From Ailanthus altissimus (lineage: Eukaryota > Streptophyta > Magnoliopsida > Sapindales > Simaroubaceae), in NCBI GenBank assembly GCA_946807835.1, contig OX327705.1, positions 11,314,501-11,378,500 of the forward strand: a DNA stretch of 64,000 bases, in the 5' to 3' direction. The notes below the pieces were generated by a model. That model worked only from the letters and a program-made list of their open reading frames with translations, was not told the origin of the DNA and searched no databases. Each line of letters opens with the position of its first letter. Position 1 is the first letter of the stretch. The position numbers and the translations under genes were made by a program. Shown piece by piece: positions 1-10,389 of the stretch.

Positions 1-1008
1 CAATGCTGGAAGAATATCTTAAAACCTAATCTACATTGGATGTGAATTTGCCCTAACTTGAAGAATACCTATAAATAGAAGACTATTCAAAAAATATCAA
101 GAGATATCAGAGAGAGGACAAGAGAAAGAAAATATTGAGAGTTTAGAGTAATCTTTGAAGAATCAAGAGAAGAGTTTCAAGGCAAATGAGATATTGAAGA
201 CTGCAGATTTCAAGGCACCATTCTATTTATTTTCTTTCTTCTTATCTGTCTTAGTCTATTATGTTCTCTATGATGTTGATTTTATTGCGTTCTAAAACTC
301 TAGTTTTCATCATGAACTAAGTTTATATTTTGGGATTACAATTTAAACTTTATATATAATTTGGAATTAGTTTCTTCTCTTATTTTATGAAGTTAACATA
401 GAATTATTTTGTTTATTTTGTGCTTATGCTTTCTAGTTACTTAATCATTAATTAGACTAATTTATGAACCATAATGAACTTGGAAGATGGATTTTTGTGT
501 TTAACCTTGAATAAATTGATATGTGATTATATTGTATTAGATAGGAATATACTCATATGGTATATATGATTTTAAGGAATAGTTTTTAATGAATCTTGGT
601 TAATCTAATTACAAAAGGAATATAGATAATTATTTAAGTAAGATATATTTACTGGATCCTCGGAAAAAGCTAGTGAAGATATTAGGGTTCTTATTTAACA
701 ATTCATATTAATAGAATATTCTTAGATTCAAGTGAAATATCAAAGGATAAGTAGTTGTAATACTAGGCTTATTTTATTATTGGTGATTCAACACTTGTTA
801 TCCTCATATACCTTTGCATTATTTTTTTTTCAATTATGTTTTAAAGATTAGTTTGTTTTTAATTATTAATTGTTTGGATAAGAGATAGGATGACATAATT
901 TTACTACTTAACAAATAATAATAATAAATCATCGTATGAACGATATTATACTCTCATTATACTACTTGTTTTCTATAGCGTGCATTTGCACTCTAATCCA
1001 ACGCAACA
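1..1008 (+). mobile_element. Ty3/gypsy LTR, 3' portion (5' end lies outside the window)
   Basis: This stretch has the layout of an LTR followed by a primer site. A TATA-like box (TATAAATA) lies at 70-77, followed by a purine-rich stretch with GAGAGA and AAGAGA runs. The segment ends in CAACA at 1004-1008, just before a decayed Asp-tRNA-type primer site and a gag relic on the same strand. The order TATA, leader, CA terminus, primer site, gag fits the 5' LTR of an Athila/Tat-type element. The LTR start is not in the window and no second LTR copy was found, so the boundary is inferred. Confidence 0.6.
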
Positions 1009-1013
1009 ATTTT

Positions 1014-1033
1014 TTGATGTTGTTGCTAGGAAA
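1014..1033 (+). other. Decayed primer-binding site (Asp-tRNA type)
   Basis: The 20 bases here line up without gaps with the well-known Athila/Tat primer site (TTGGCGCCGTTGCCGGGGA and next base). Every difference is a C-to-T or G-to-A transition, as expected for decay of methylated cytosines. It lies 5 bases after the inferred LTR terminus. The reference motif is from general knowledge of these elements, not from a search. Confidence 0.6.
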
Positions 1034-1395
1034 TTATTTATTTATTATTTACTAATATTAATACCAATCTATCCTAATCTTAATTCAGAGATTTGTATTT
1101 TTGTTTTACAACGACTCTTCAGTTGTTTATGCAATGTTCATGATGTTTTAACTTAATTGCTTTTGATCCATAAATCAAAAAAAACTTTTAGAAGTAATTG
1201 TTATGAGCAAAATCAAGCTTTATGTCAACCAAACATCATGGCTGATCAGATTCATAATCAAGCAGATGAGCAGAGATCACTATAGGAGTAGTCCTATTTG
1301 TTGATGACATTCACGCGAGTATTCAAAGACCTATAATGAATGTCAACAACTTTAAAATCAAGTTGAGCACGATCCAAATACTAAAGGATTCAGTG

Positions 1396-2690
1396 TAATT
1401 TAATGGGTTGTTGAATGATGACCCAAATGAGCATATCGTAAATTTTCAAGAAATTTGCAATACATTTAAGTACAACAGAGTTTTAGATGATGCAATGAGA
1501 CTAAGGCTATTTCCTTTTTCACTTAGAGATAAGGCAAAGAGTTGGTTGATGTCTTTACCATTAGTATCCACTGCAACATAGGATGGATTAGCCAAATTCT
1601 TCCCACCAGGCAAAACAACAAAGATGAGAAGCGACATTATGTCTTTTGTGCATGGTGATTCGGAGTCCCTATATGAAGCTTAGGAAATATTCAAAAAGTT
1701 TCTAAGAAAATGTTCACACCAGGGGGTTTCCAAAGTGGTAGCTGCTTCAGACTTTCTATAATGGATTAGTGGGACACTTAAAATGATTATCAATGTTGCA
1801 GTAAGTGGTACTTTAATGAATAAGTATACTCATGAAGCTTATGACCTATTAGAGGAAATGGCTTCCTATAGTTGTCAATGGCTATTTGAGAGAGTAGCCT
1901 CAAGGAAAATTGCAAGTGTTCATAGTGTGGAGGTGCTTACTTCATTAGCTGCACAAGTGAACTTGCTGTCAAGGAAGTTCAATGTTATTGGAGTAAATGT
2001 TGTAAAGATTTAGCTAGTCACTTGTTATTTCTGTGGAGAGAACCATACAAATAGCCAATGCCTTGAAACAACTATTATGTTGGAAACTTTAATAGACAAT
2101 AAAAAACCCCAACTCAAATTTCTACAATTTAGGGTTGAGGAACCATCCAAAATTTTCATATAGCAACACAATTAGGGACAACCATCGAAGCCTATAAATC
2201 CTCTTGAATTTCCTTTTCAATCACAATATCAACACAGAAGAAACCTACTTTAGATGAGATGTTTGTGCAGTACATGAAACAGATAGATGTGCTCCTACAG
2301 AGTTAATCAAATCTCCTTCAAAGCTAAGCATCTTCATTACAGACTTTAGAGACTCAAGTGAGTCAAATAGCCATATTTATGAACAGTCTTCCACAAGGAT
2401 CTTTACCAAGTAATATAAAAGTCAATTTAAAGGGAGATAAATAATATTGTAAAGCTATCACCTTAAGGAGTGGGAAAGACATACCAAAAGCTATAGAAAA
2501 ATCCCAACAAAAGGTAAGCCATCTGAACTTCGATTTTCAAATGGAAGGTAAGAAACAAATGGTATAGCTCAATGAGGTGGATGAATTTCTTCTTTAAGAA
2601 TATGAATGCCAAACCATACAAAGAAAATACGAAAAGATGGCACAAGAAGAAGATTGCACAATTCTCATTTGAATAAGTATAATGGGTGCT
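1396..2690 (+). pseudogene. Athila/Tat-type gypsy gag, broken
   Basis: This is a relic of a retrotransposon capsid/nucleocapsid gene. In one frame, stretches typical of the family are readable: LRLFPFSLRDKAKSWL near 1,500-1,548, an FPPGKTTKMR stretch near 1,600, LMNKYTHEAYDLLEEMAS near 1,815, a CCHC zinc knuckle (C-YF-C-GENH-TNSQ-C) at 2023-2061, and CKAITLRSGK near 2,450-2,480. Stop codons interrupt it (for example 1396-1398 and 2011-2013), and at least one frameshift lies near 1,760-1,780. Several stops look like CAA-to-TAA or TGG-to-TAG transitions. No protease or reverse transcriptase follows, so the element is truncated on its 3' side. It cannot encode a working Gag. Confidence 0.8.
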
Positions 2691-3264
2691 ATTGTTCAAT
2701 TCTTGCCTTTAAGCTATTTCTAGGTAAGTTGAATCATATTATTTATTTAAGTACTGTAATATCAGTGAGATAAAAATCAAAGAGAGATTGAAATATGTCA
2801 TTCGAGAATAACAGAAATATTTGATGACTGTGAGCCAATAGCTTTATGAGAATAGAGAATTAGAAGTGACAAAGTTGCAAAATATATTTGTATAACAAGT
2901 GAGAGTGAAAATAATTGATAAATTAAAGAAGAGATAAAAATTATTCTTTTAATTTTTCATTGACAGCTATAGCTAAAATAATATTATTTAGTCTTCTTTT
3001 TAGAAAAATTAAAAAAAATATAAATATTTGTCGATACTCTAACGAGTATTTATAGATATTTTATCAAATTCGTATTCATCTTAAATTTATTGTGAGTTTT
3101 AACTTTTTATATCAAATTTATCCCAAATTTATTTAAAGCCTTATCAAATCTTTTTTAACAGAAGTGAGTTTTAACTGGTCATTTTACCATCCTAAAAAAG
3201 AGATAGCATAGGATAGAGGGCATAGGAAGGGTGTAAAAAGAAGAAAAAAGAAAATTGGTTAGGG
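2691..3264. other. Intergenic, nothing recognised
   Basis: AT-rich sequence between the gag relic and the kinase promoter region. No convincing coding signal or repeat boundary was seen. The break between retroelement and host DNA must lie here, but I could not place it. Confidence 0.4.
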
Positions 3265-3288
3265 GTGGGCGTGGGCGTGGGCGTGGGC
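3265..3288 (+). repeat. (GTGGGC)4 hexamer repeat upstream of the kinase
   Basis: Four perfect copies of GTGGGC lie about 400 bases upstream of the kinase start codon. The repeat is strikingly GC-rich for this window. It could be a simple repeat or a cluster of zinc-finger binding sites in the promoter; the sequence alone does not decide. Confidence 0.85.
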
Positions 3289-3691
3289 GTAACTGAAACA
3301 GAAAATGGAAAATCCCATTAATTATTTGTATGGTGCCCTCCAAATAAAACAGACACATTAAAATTTGTCCACTTAATTCTCCTGCTTTTTCTCCCAAACA
3401 AACTCGAATGGTTTTCCTTCTTCCACCTGCTGCTTCAACTTCAACAATTAACGTGGCCTTCTTCGCCGTTAATCTTCTTCCTTAGTTTTCCGATTCTTCG
3501 AGCTCAACCTGCAGCGGGGGCCTTCCCTTCTCGTGGAGGACCTCCGCTCCCTCTCTATTTCAATATTACTAGCCTTATTCCATTTTCCTAGTTCTCCTCA
3601 TTCTCATTCATTTTTCAATTTAGTATTCTTATGTGCTTATATTTTTTTCTTTTTTAGCCATTTCTGGAAATTATATATACATATAAAAAAA
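3289..3691 (+). promoter_or_regulatory. Presumed promoter and 5' UTR of the kinase gene
   Basis: This is the region immediately upstream of the kinase start codon. From about 3,410 it is rich in CTTC/TTCTTC pyrimidine stretches, common in plant core promoters and 5' UTRs. I see no convincing TATA box at a suitable distance, so the transcription start is not assigned. No upstream start codon in this stretch opens a long frame into the gene. Confidence 0.4.
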
Positions 3692-6159
3692 ATGAATTGT
3701 TTTCCATGTTTCCAGTCCCAAAAAAGCAAGAAAGCAAACAAAAATGTGGAGCGTGCTGAAGAACCAATAAGATCGTCTGGTTTGTATTTGTATTTCTACC
3801 TCTTTATTTATTTATTTATTATTATTACTATCATCATCATCATCGCCATAAATGTAATCGGATCCGAATGATTGCAAAGTTCAAAAGATGTTTATTGACA
3901 AATTCTGAGGAATGTTTCTAATAACATTATACCTCTTATCATGTCATTATCAATATTTCGTCTTTGCATTCTATTAGAATGTTTCATGAAAAGGATGAAT
4001 TGACAAATTATTCTCGTAATTATTTGTTGCAGAGCAATTAGTACTTGAGATTTCAATTTAAGAATACGAGATGTAAGTAATTAGTGAATCATTATGGCTA
4101 ACAACTTATTATTTGTCTTTTGTATGAACGTCCGTATTTTCTTTTCATCCGGCCGTTTAATTTTTTTTTAAAAAAAAATTGGTTAACAAAATGAAAATTT
4201 ACGACTTAACCCAACTGATAATTTATTGCATATTCGCATTAAAAAAAAAGCAGCGTTGCAAGCATACACGAGGGAATAAAAGCATGAACAAGAGAATAAA
4301 TTTAAGACGGATGAAGGTTTAATGAAGGCAAGATGATTGTGATTAAGAAACCTGAATTGCTAAAAATTTCATTCTATTTTTGTGCAGAGACCAAGAGCCC
4401 AAAACCCGGAGTTGTAGACAAAGTTCATGAAGAAACAACGCTTACTTCTCCTCCTACTAGTACTTCACAAAAACCCGCAGATCAAAGCGGAAATATCAAT
4501 GCACAAACATTCACCTTTCGTGAGTTGGCCTCTGCAACAAAGAATTTCCGTCAGGAATGTCTGCTGGGCGAAGGCGGATTTGGACGAGTTTATAAGGGCA
4601 CGCTTCAGTCCAACGGTCAGGTAATCTAATTTCTATAAACTTGATGTTTCATCTTTCATTTCTACTACTGTTTTTGTTCTTTTGATGGTCAATTGCCTTC
4701 ATAATGTGAATTATAAATAGGTGGTGGCAGTGAAACAACTAGATAGAAATGGAATGCATGGAAACAAAGAGTTCCTTGTTGAAGTTATGATGCTGAGTCT
4801 TTTGCACCATCCAAATCTTGTCAAGCTCATTGGATATTGTGCTGATGGTGATCAGAGGCTTTTGGTTTATGAATTTATGGCGGGTGGTTCTGTGGAAGAT
4901 CACATACTAGGTACTATCATCTTGCTTTGCATGGCTTATGTGCTATGAAATTGAACAATTTAACTGCTGCCTTTTCAATTATTGCAGCTTCTTCAACAGA
5001 AGAAAAAAGGCCATTAGATTGGATGACAAGAATGAAAATAGCATATGGTGCCGCTCAAGGTCTGGAATACTTGCATGATAAGGCCAACCCACCTGTAATT
5101 TATCGCGATTTGAAATCCTCAAACATCTTGTTGGATGAAAATCTGGAGCCAAAACTCTCTGATGTCGGATTGGCCAAGTTTGGCCCTCTTGGGGACAAAA
5201 TGCAAGCGTCATCGAGAGTGATGAGAACCTATGGTTACTCAGCTCCAGAATATACAAGATCAAGCCAGTTCACAATTAAATCAGATGTATACAGTTTTGG
5301 AGTTGTTTTACTAGAGCTCATTACCGGAAGAAGAGTCATAGACACTACAAGACCAGTAGATGAACAAAATCTAATTGCTTGGGTAAGAAGATACCTACTT
5401 TACATCATATCTCCATTCCATTGTTCACATATTAAAAAAAAAAGATTTTTTACTATTTGTTCTGTGCTCTTCGCTTCTCTGAAACAGGCACAACCCATAT
5501 TCAGGGATCCGAAGAGATTTCCGGATATGGCAGATCCTCTTCTTAAAAAGCGATTTCCGGAAAGGAGTCTGAATCAAGCTGTTGCAATAGCAGCAATGTG
5601 TCTGCAAGAGGAGCCAGGCGCCCGGCCATTGATGAGTGATGCTGTGACAGCTCTAGGTTTCCTTGCAAAGTCCACGGAGCCCATCCCTGATCCACTGCCA
5701 TTACCAGAGGAGAAATCTGACGATGAAGATGGTTCAGATTATAATGACGATGATGAAGAAGGTGATTCAGATTACGACGACGACGATGATGGAGAAAGTG
5801 AAGAACAAGTGGAGGGAGAATCTTTAGCTCAAGAGAATGATGATGTTAAAAATGAATCTAACTCGGGCCTCAAAAGTAGCAGCAGCAGATCATTGGATAA
5901 GATCAGTAGAAGTGGCATGGAATCAAACAATGAAACAAGTACAACAACTTCAGGGACTCCAAGGAAAAAGAAAAGCCAAAAATTACGGTCTTCGTCAACC
6001 CATAAAAATAGAAAGGCCTCAAATGAAGAGGGTTCTTCCTCAAGCCAACAGAAATGCAGTAAATCACTTGCTTCACTAAACAGAAAGGGCAGCAGGAAAT
6101 CGAAAATGGGAAGTGCTTCTTCAAGCCGTAAGAGTAACAAGAAATCAGCAGAGCAATAG
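3692..6159 (+). CDS. Receptor-like cytoplasmic kinase, subfamily VII (PBS1-like), five exons
   Basis: Exons 3692-3779, 4388-4620, 4721-4910, 4988-5382 and 5488-6159 all have GT-AG borders and join in frame to 525 codons. The N-terminus, [14 protein letters not shown], has Cys3 and Cys6 suited to palmitoylation and membrane anchoring, but Asn2 replaces the usual myristoylated Gly2. The kinase domain spans about residues 84-364: glycine loop GEGGFGRV (90-97), VAVK Lys112, helix-C Glu128, catalytic YRD Asp211, APE 256-258 and subdomain XI Arg348. Exon borders and motifs match PBS1/PBL kinases, which relay immune or growth signals from surface receptors. Oddities: the DFG motif reads D229-V-G, and the activation loop reads VMRTYGY with Arg250 in place of Gly. 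A tail of about 160 residues is first acidic (about 377-415) and then Ser/Lys-rich. Intron 4 is 105 bases with no in-frame stop, so its retention would add 35 residues. No disabling mutation is seen; catalytic activity is uncertain. Confidence 0.93.
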
Positions 6160-7188
6160 CTGCAACAACAGGTCAAGTAGTGGAAACAAATGCTTGAGGC
6201 TGCACATGAACAAGCTAGCAGCAGAAGAATATTCTCTAACCAGCGTACATATACACTTCGCTATTTTAGAACGGATCTTTGTCAATAACACTATGCTTAC
6301 AAGATTGTGACGTATGACGTGTAACTATTATAAATTGTCATGTTTTAAGTTGTTTTATTTTTGTATGGGGTATGCTATGAGTATTATGACTTAATTACAT
6401 AATAATCTACATTTTCGAGATTCTATCAACAATATTCAATAATTTAAAAATATTTCACCAATGCTCTTCGTTAGAGAATATCCTATTTAAGTTAATAAAT
6501 TCTAGGTCAATAGGAGTAAAATATCTAAATTACCCCTATAAAATTTATAACATGATAATTATATCCTGCATGCCTTCCTAAAACATCCCTTTCCCAGAAA
6601 AATATTAACTTTTTAATTGCTTATTCATTATTCCAAAAAAAATTTTCTAATCAGAAATGGTAAACCCAAAAAGATTTTCTTACTTCAGAAAGCAAGAAAT
6701 GAAATGAGAATAAGAAGAAGTGACAACAAGTGTACAAAACAAGATTTAAGAGGAAGTGACGAGTGTGCAAAAAAGTAGAGTTTAGAATCCAACAACCAAA
6801 ATTGGAAAACTCAGATTACCCCCGTAAACTCTTATTTGTACCAAATGCAGTATTTGGGCAAATACAATGGCCACTATCTCAATTTCTAGGCAAAATAGTT
6901 GGGCAAAGACAAACAAAAACATATTGTAATAACTCCATCTATACCTCTATCTTCAACAACAACATGCCCAAATCTTGTTACATTCGTCGCTCTTCGTAAA
7001 TAACAGTACAACGTTACATTCATCCTTCATCCTCTCTTTGAAAGCCAATAACCACAGGGAGAATTATAATTAGAAAAGGATAAAGAACATTGAAAAGAGA
7101 TGTAATCTAAATTAGAAATGCCAATCAATGGAAAACAAATTTAAAGAAAAACCAGCTTAACAAAGGGCTTATAAACAATCCAAACTTA
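6160..7188. other. Kinase 3' flank and AT-rich intergenic DNA
   Basis: This stretch begins with the likely 3' UTR. T-rich stretches near 6,340-6,365 could help 3' end formation, but no clear AATAAA signal is placed. The rest is AT-rich, with only short chance reading frames. No transposon boundary was recognised. Confidence 0.4.
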
Positions 7189-7610
7189 GCCAGAGCCAAA
7201 AAGTATAACGGCATCGGATGGTGACGATGACGGGTAGCAGGTCTCATTGAACGGCGAGATAGGGCCAAACATTGCCAGAGCCAAAAAGTGTAATGGACGG
7301 AGATGAATCGGTTGTGACGGCTGTGGTAACTGAACCAGTGCTTGAATAGATCAGGACTTCAATCTGATAGCTGGTACCTGAATCAATAGCCGTGGAGCCT
7401 GAATCGGCAGTGCCTGAACCTATCGGAGCTTCGATCTAACATCTGTGGGTGTTGAAGCAGATGGCGGCCCCTCAGTCTCGGTGAGCGGGCTCTGCAAGTT
7501 CTCCACCACCAATGCATTCACGTTCGTCGTCCGACGAGCTCGAGCGTAAGTTAGATGGTCGGGTGATACAGATCGTCGGTGGCGTTGTCACATGATTGGG
7601 TTACAGTTTT
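7189..7610. other. GC-richer patch with a short direct repeat, origin unknown
   Basis: About 420 bases are clearly richer in G+C and CpG than the flanks. A 16-base repeat, GCCAGAGCCAAAAAGT, occurs at 7189-7204 and 7274-7289, and the bases after it are similar too (TATAACGG and TGTAATGG, then blocks ending GTGACGG or GATGACGG). Both strands have stops in every frame, so no protein is proposed. It could be a decayed gene fragment or a piece of transposon. Confidence 0.5.
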
Positions 7611-7970
7611 GATGAATGATAATTATCACTGATGACTGGCTTTTAGAGAGTGAGAAGTTTTATGCACTTTTGGATTCGATGATTTCTATCAGTCAGATCT
7701 ACGTGGAATCCAAATTTGATAAAATGTTAAAATATTTACTTAAAATTTAAATATTAAAATAACTTTATTATGGTTAATTTTGACAAAAAAAATTTTAGCG
7801 AAAGAATATTAGTGACACTTTTTTAAATTATTGGGCATTGTTAATGGAATTTGAAAAACGTTAATATTTTTGCAATTAGGTTATATCTCAAAAATATTCA
7901 TAATAACATTTCTTTTTGTATGATGATTTTTATTAGGCTACACGTATGTAATATTAATTGGGATACATAT

Positions 7971-8158
7971 TAATTTTTAAGTAATGTTAAATATTTTAAA
8001 TTATATTTTAAAAAATAATGTATCAAATAAATATTGAGTGGTACAATAATATAAATTTTAAAATTATTTATTATATTCAATGTTTATTTGATACATCACT
8101 TTTTAAAATACAATTTAAAATATAATTTAAAATATCTAACGTTACTCTTAAATTTTTA
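7971..8158. mobile_element. Fold-back MITE-like element
   Basis: The left arm (about 7971-8042) and right arm (about 8066-8158) are imperfect reverse complements over most of their length. Matching blocks include GTATCAAATAAA against TTTATTTGATAC and the outer TTAAGTAATGTTA against its complement TAACGTTACTCTTAA. The roughly 190-base AT-rich fold-back has no coding capacity, which fits a plant MITE. The exact ends and target duplication are not certain. Confidence 0.65.
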
Positions 8159-8776
8159 TATCTCAATTTTGTAAGTATTAATTATTTCAACGTATATTAA
8201 TAGAGAGTGGAGATGTTTGAACCTTCAAAACTTAATTATTCTTATTTATTTAAATGAATCTTTAAGTTTTTTTTTTTTTAAGTGAAAAGACAAAAGAAAG
8301 CTATGCTCATTCATCTCTTTGGATATATATTGTTGTTAACTTTTTTTGTTACCTTTTTCTTTTTAATTAATTGGTATAAGAAGGAATTTGAGAGATTCAA
8401 TATAGGTTTCAAAAAATGTTAGGACTAGGTAGATTAATTTGAAGTTAGGTTTGAAAAAAGGGAAAAGGATTGTTGCACCTCTTTCATTTGGTCTGAGCAT
8501 CTTAATTACTTTTTTAGTTTTAAAATTATCTTAACGACCTCATTCATTAGTGTTTATAGTTTTTTTTGACATAATTTTTTTAACATCTCAAAGTTATGAT
8601 TTTACCACTGTATCATTGTACGTATATTTAATGAAATATTTAATTAATAAAATAGTCTATTCTATCCTTATTTAATTATGAAAAATTGAAAATGCACTTA
8701 CCTTCTTCTTCCATCTTTATTATTCTCTCTCTATTTAAAGACAACTATATCTTTACTATTTAGCTTGAGGTCAAAG
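8159..8776. other. AT-rich intergenic DNA, nothing recognised
   Basis: AT-rich sequence between the MITE and the target duplication of element X. It holds poly-T runs and short chance frames only. Confidence 0.4.
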
Positions 8777-8781
8777 TATAA
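8777..8781. other. Target-site duplication of element X, left copy (TATAA)
   Basis: TATAA lies directly before the left LTR, and the same five bases (33057-33061) lie directly after the right LTR, 24.3 kb away. A five-base duplication is standard for LTR retrotransposons. This shows that everything between is one insertion with later insertions inside it. Confidence 0.85.
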
Positions 8782-9157
8782 TGATGCAGAACAAGTATTG
8801 ATGGGTTCATAATGATATCGTTTAACAAGAAAAAAAAAGCTCAAAAAAATAGAAAATTTAAACTCAAATCTTAGTAGAGAATTCTAATTTTTTAATCACA
8901 AAGCTATTGAAAATACAAATGCAACTAGTTTTAATTGTAAATACTTGGAACAATCCTCTAAGCATAGTTAAACCCAAATTAAAGTTCCTGGACAATAAAA
9001 ATATCAAAACATATTAAATAAGCACTAAAGTTAGCTATAAAAGCTAAATGACCAGATTCAAAGTTTCTTTGACTTCAGGAAGTATGGCTGACTTCAAATT
9101 AGGCTTGGGTTGAATATTAGATATTATTGGCTAACGATGAGCTACTGTACCTCATCA
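8782..9157 (-). repeat. Element X 3' LTR
   Basis: 376 bases that match 32645-33056 over their whole length with many point differences and small indels. Examples of shared blocks are GATGGGTTC, GCTAAATGACCAGATTCAAAG and GGCTTGGGTTGAATATT. On the minus strand it runs TG...CA and is preceded by a polypurine tract. Confidence 0.85.
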
Positions 9158-9170
9158 TTCTCCTTCACTT
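9158..9170 (-). other. Element X polypurine tract
   Basis: On the minus strand the sequence AAGTGAAGGAGAA directly precedes the TG that opens the 3' LTR. This is where plus-strand DNA synthesis would have been primed. It lies just downstream of the decayed end of the integrase frame. Confidence 0.6.
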
Positions 9171-10389
9171 AGAAAGAACTCGTCCTTAAGTCTTTAAGGT
9201 TACCTTCGGGATGATAGATGGAGATATCTACTACGTTTAAAGTTTTTTTACATACTCACATCATCAAGTAGGTTAATTACATATGCATTGTTATTGATCT
9301 TTTTTAAAACTTTAAAAGACCATAATGTTTCTGCCTTAGCTGACCATGATTTCCTGCAGGTAACCTCTCCTTGCGTAAATAAACCATCACTTTATCAGCC
9401 ATTTCAAACACTTGATGCTTGTCTACAACTGTCTTGTATTTAAGATTATTTTTCTTCAAGGATTGATGCATCTCATGGAATATCTTTTAATTAGTATCCG
9501 TTAAAGCAAACATAACTGCATTAGAAATTGCATTAGAAGGAAGTTTGACCAGGTCTACAACATGCCTTAGACTTATAGTATAAACAATAGAGAAATAACT
9601 CGTTCTAATGGAATGATTGATTGAGTTGTTATAAGCAAACTCAGCTTATGCCAAAGCGAAGTCCCATTGGTCTTTATTGTTTTCATATATGCATCTAATC
9701 ATATTTTCTAAAAAACAGCTCACCATTTTGGTTTGCCCATCGGTTTGGGAATGTGTCATGCTAGAAAACTTCAATATAGTCCCAAATATTTTCTATAAAG
9801 TTAACTAAAAGGCTGCAAAAAATTTCTTGTCCCTATCTGAAGTGATAAAAAAAAGGTATACTATGCAAACGAAAAACTTTTTTAAAGAATAGCTTAGCTA
9901 CATGATGTGCATCTGTTGTCTTTTGATATGAAATGAAGTGTGACATTTTAAAAAATCGATCAACCACCATAAATATGGCATCACTTCCCCTTTGGGTTCT
10001 TGGTAAACCAAATAGAAAATCCATGGAGATGTCATCTCAAGGTGTATTAGGAATAGACAAAGGCATGTATAATCTTGTATTTTGTGACTGCCCTTTACTT
10101 GTTTGACATGTTGGACATCTTTGAATAAACTTTTCAATGTCTCTTTTAAGTTGAGGCCAGTAGTAATGTTCCTCAAAACCAGCTATGGTCTTGTCTTTTC
10201 CCACATGACCATTCAAGTAGCTAGAATGCATTTCTTTTAGTAACTTGTCATATAATGAGCTCTTTGGAATGTACAATTTGCTCCCCTTAAGCAAATGCCC
10301 ATCTTAGACCAAATATTCTCCCAAGGCTTGCTTCATTAGTTACTTAGTCTAAACATCACCAAAATCTTCATTACTCTCATATAGCTCCT
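9171..10389 (-). pseudogene. Element X integrase, broken
   Basis: The minus strand still shows a gypsy integrase. It has an H2C2 zinc-binding region (HSSYLNGHVGKDK ... CPTCQTSKG) near 10,100-10,230 and the start of the catalytic core ([18 protein letters not shown] ... [11 protein letters not shown]) near 9,940-10,030. Past about 9,830 frames shift and stops are frequent, and the C-terminal region is only patchily readable towards the LTR. The upstream end, 10389, is the point where element Y was inserted. The product would have joined element DNA to host DNA; no working protein can be made. Confidence 0.8.

Noticed and set aside
5829..6176. Antisense frame of 115 codons opposite the kinase tail
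   Set aside because: It is the reverse reading of Ser/Lys/Asp-rich codons in the last kinase exon and gives Leu/Phe-rich nonsense.
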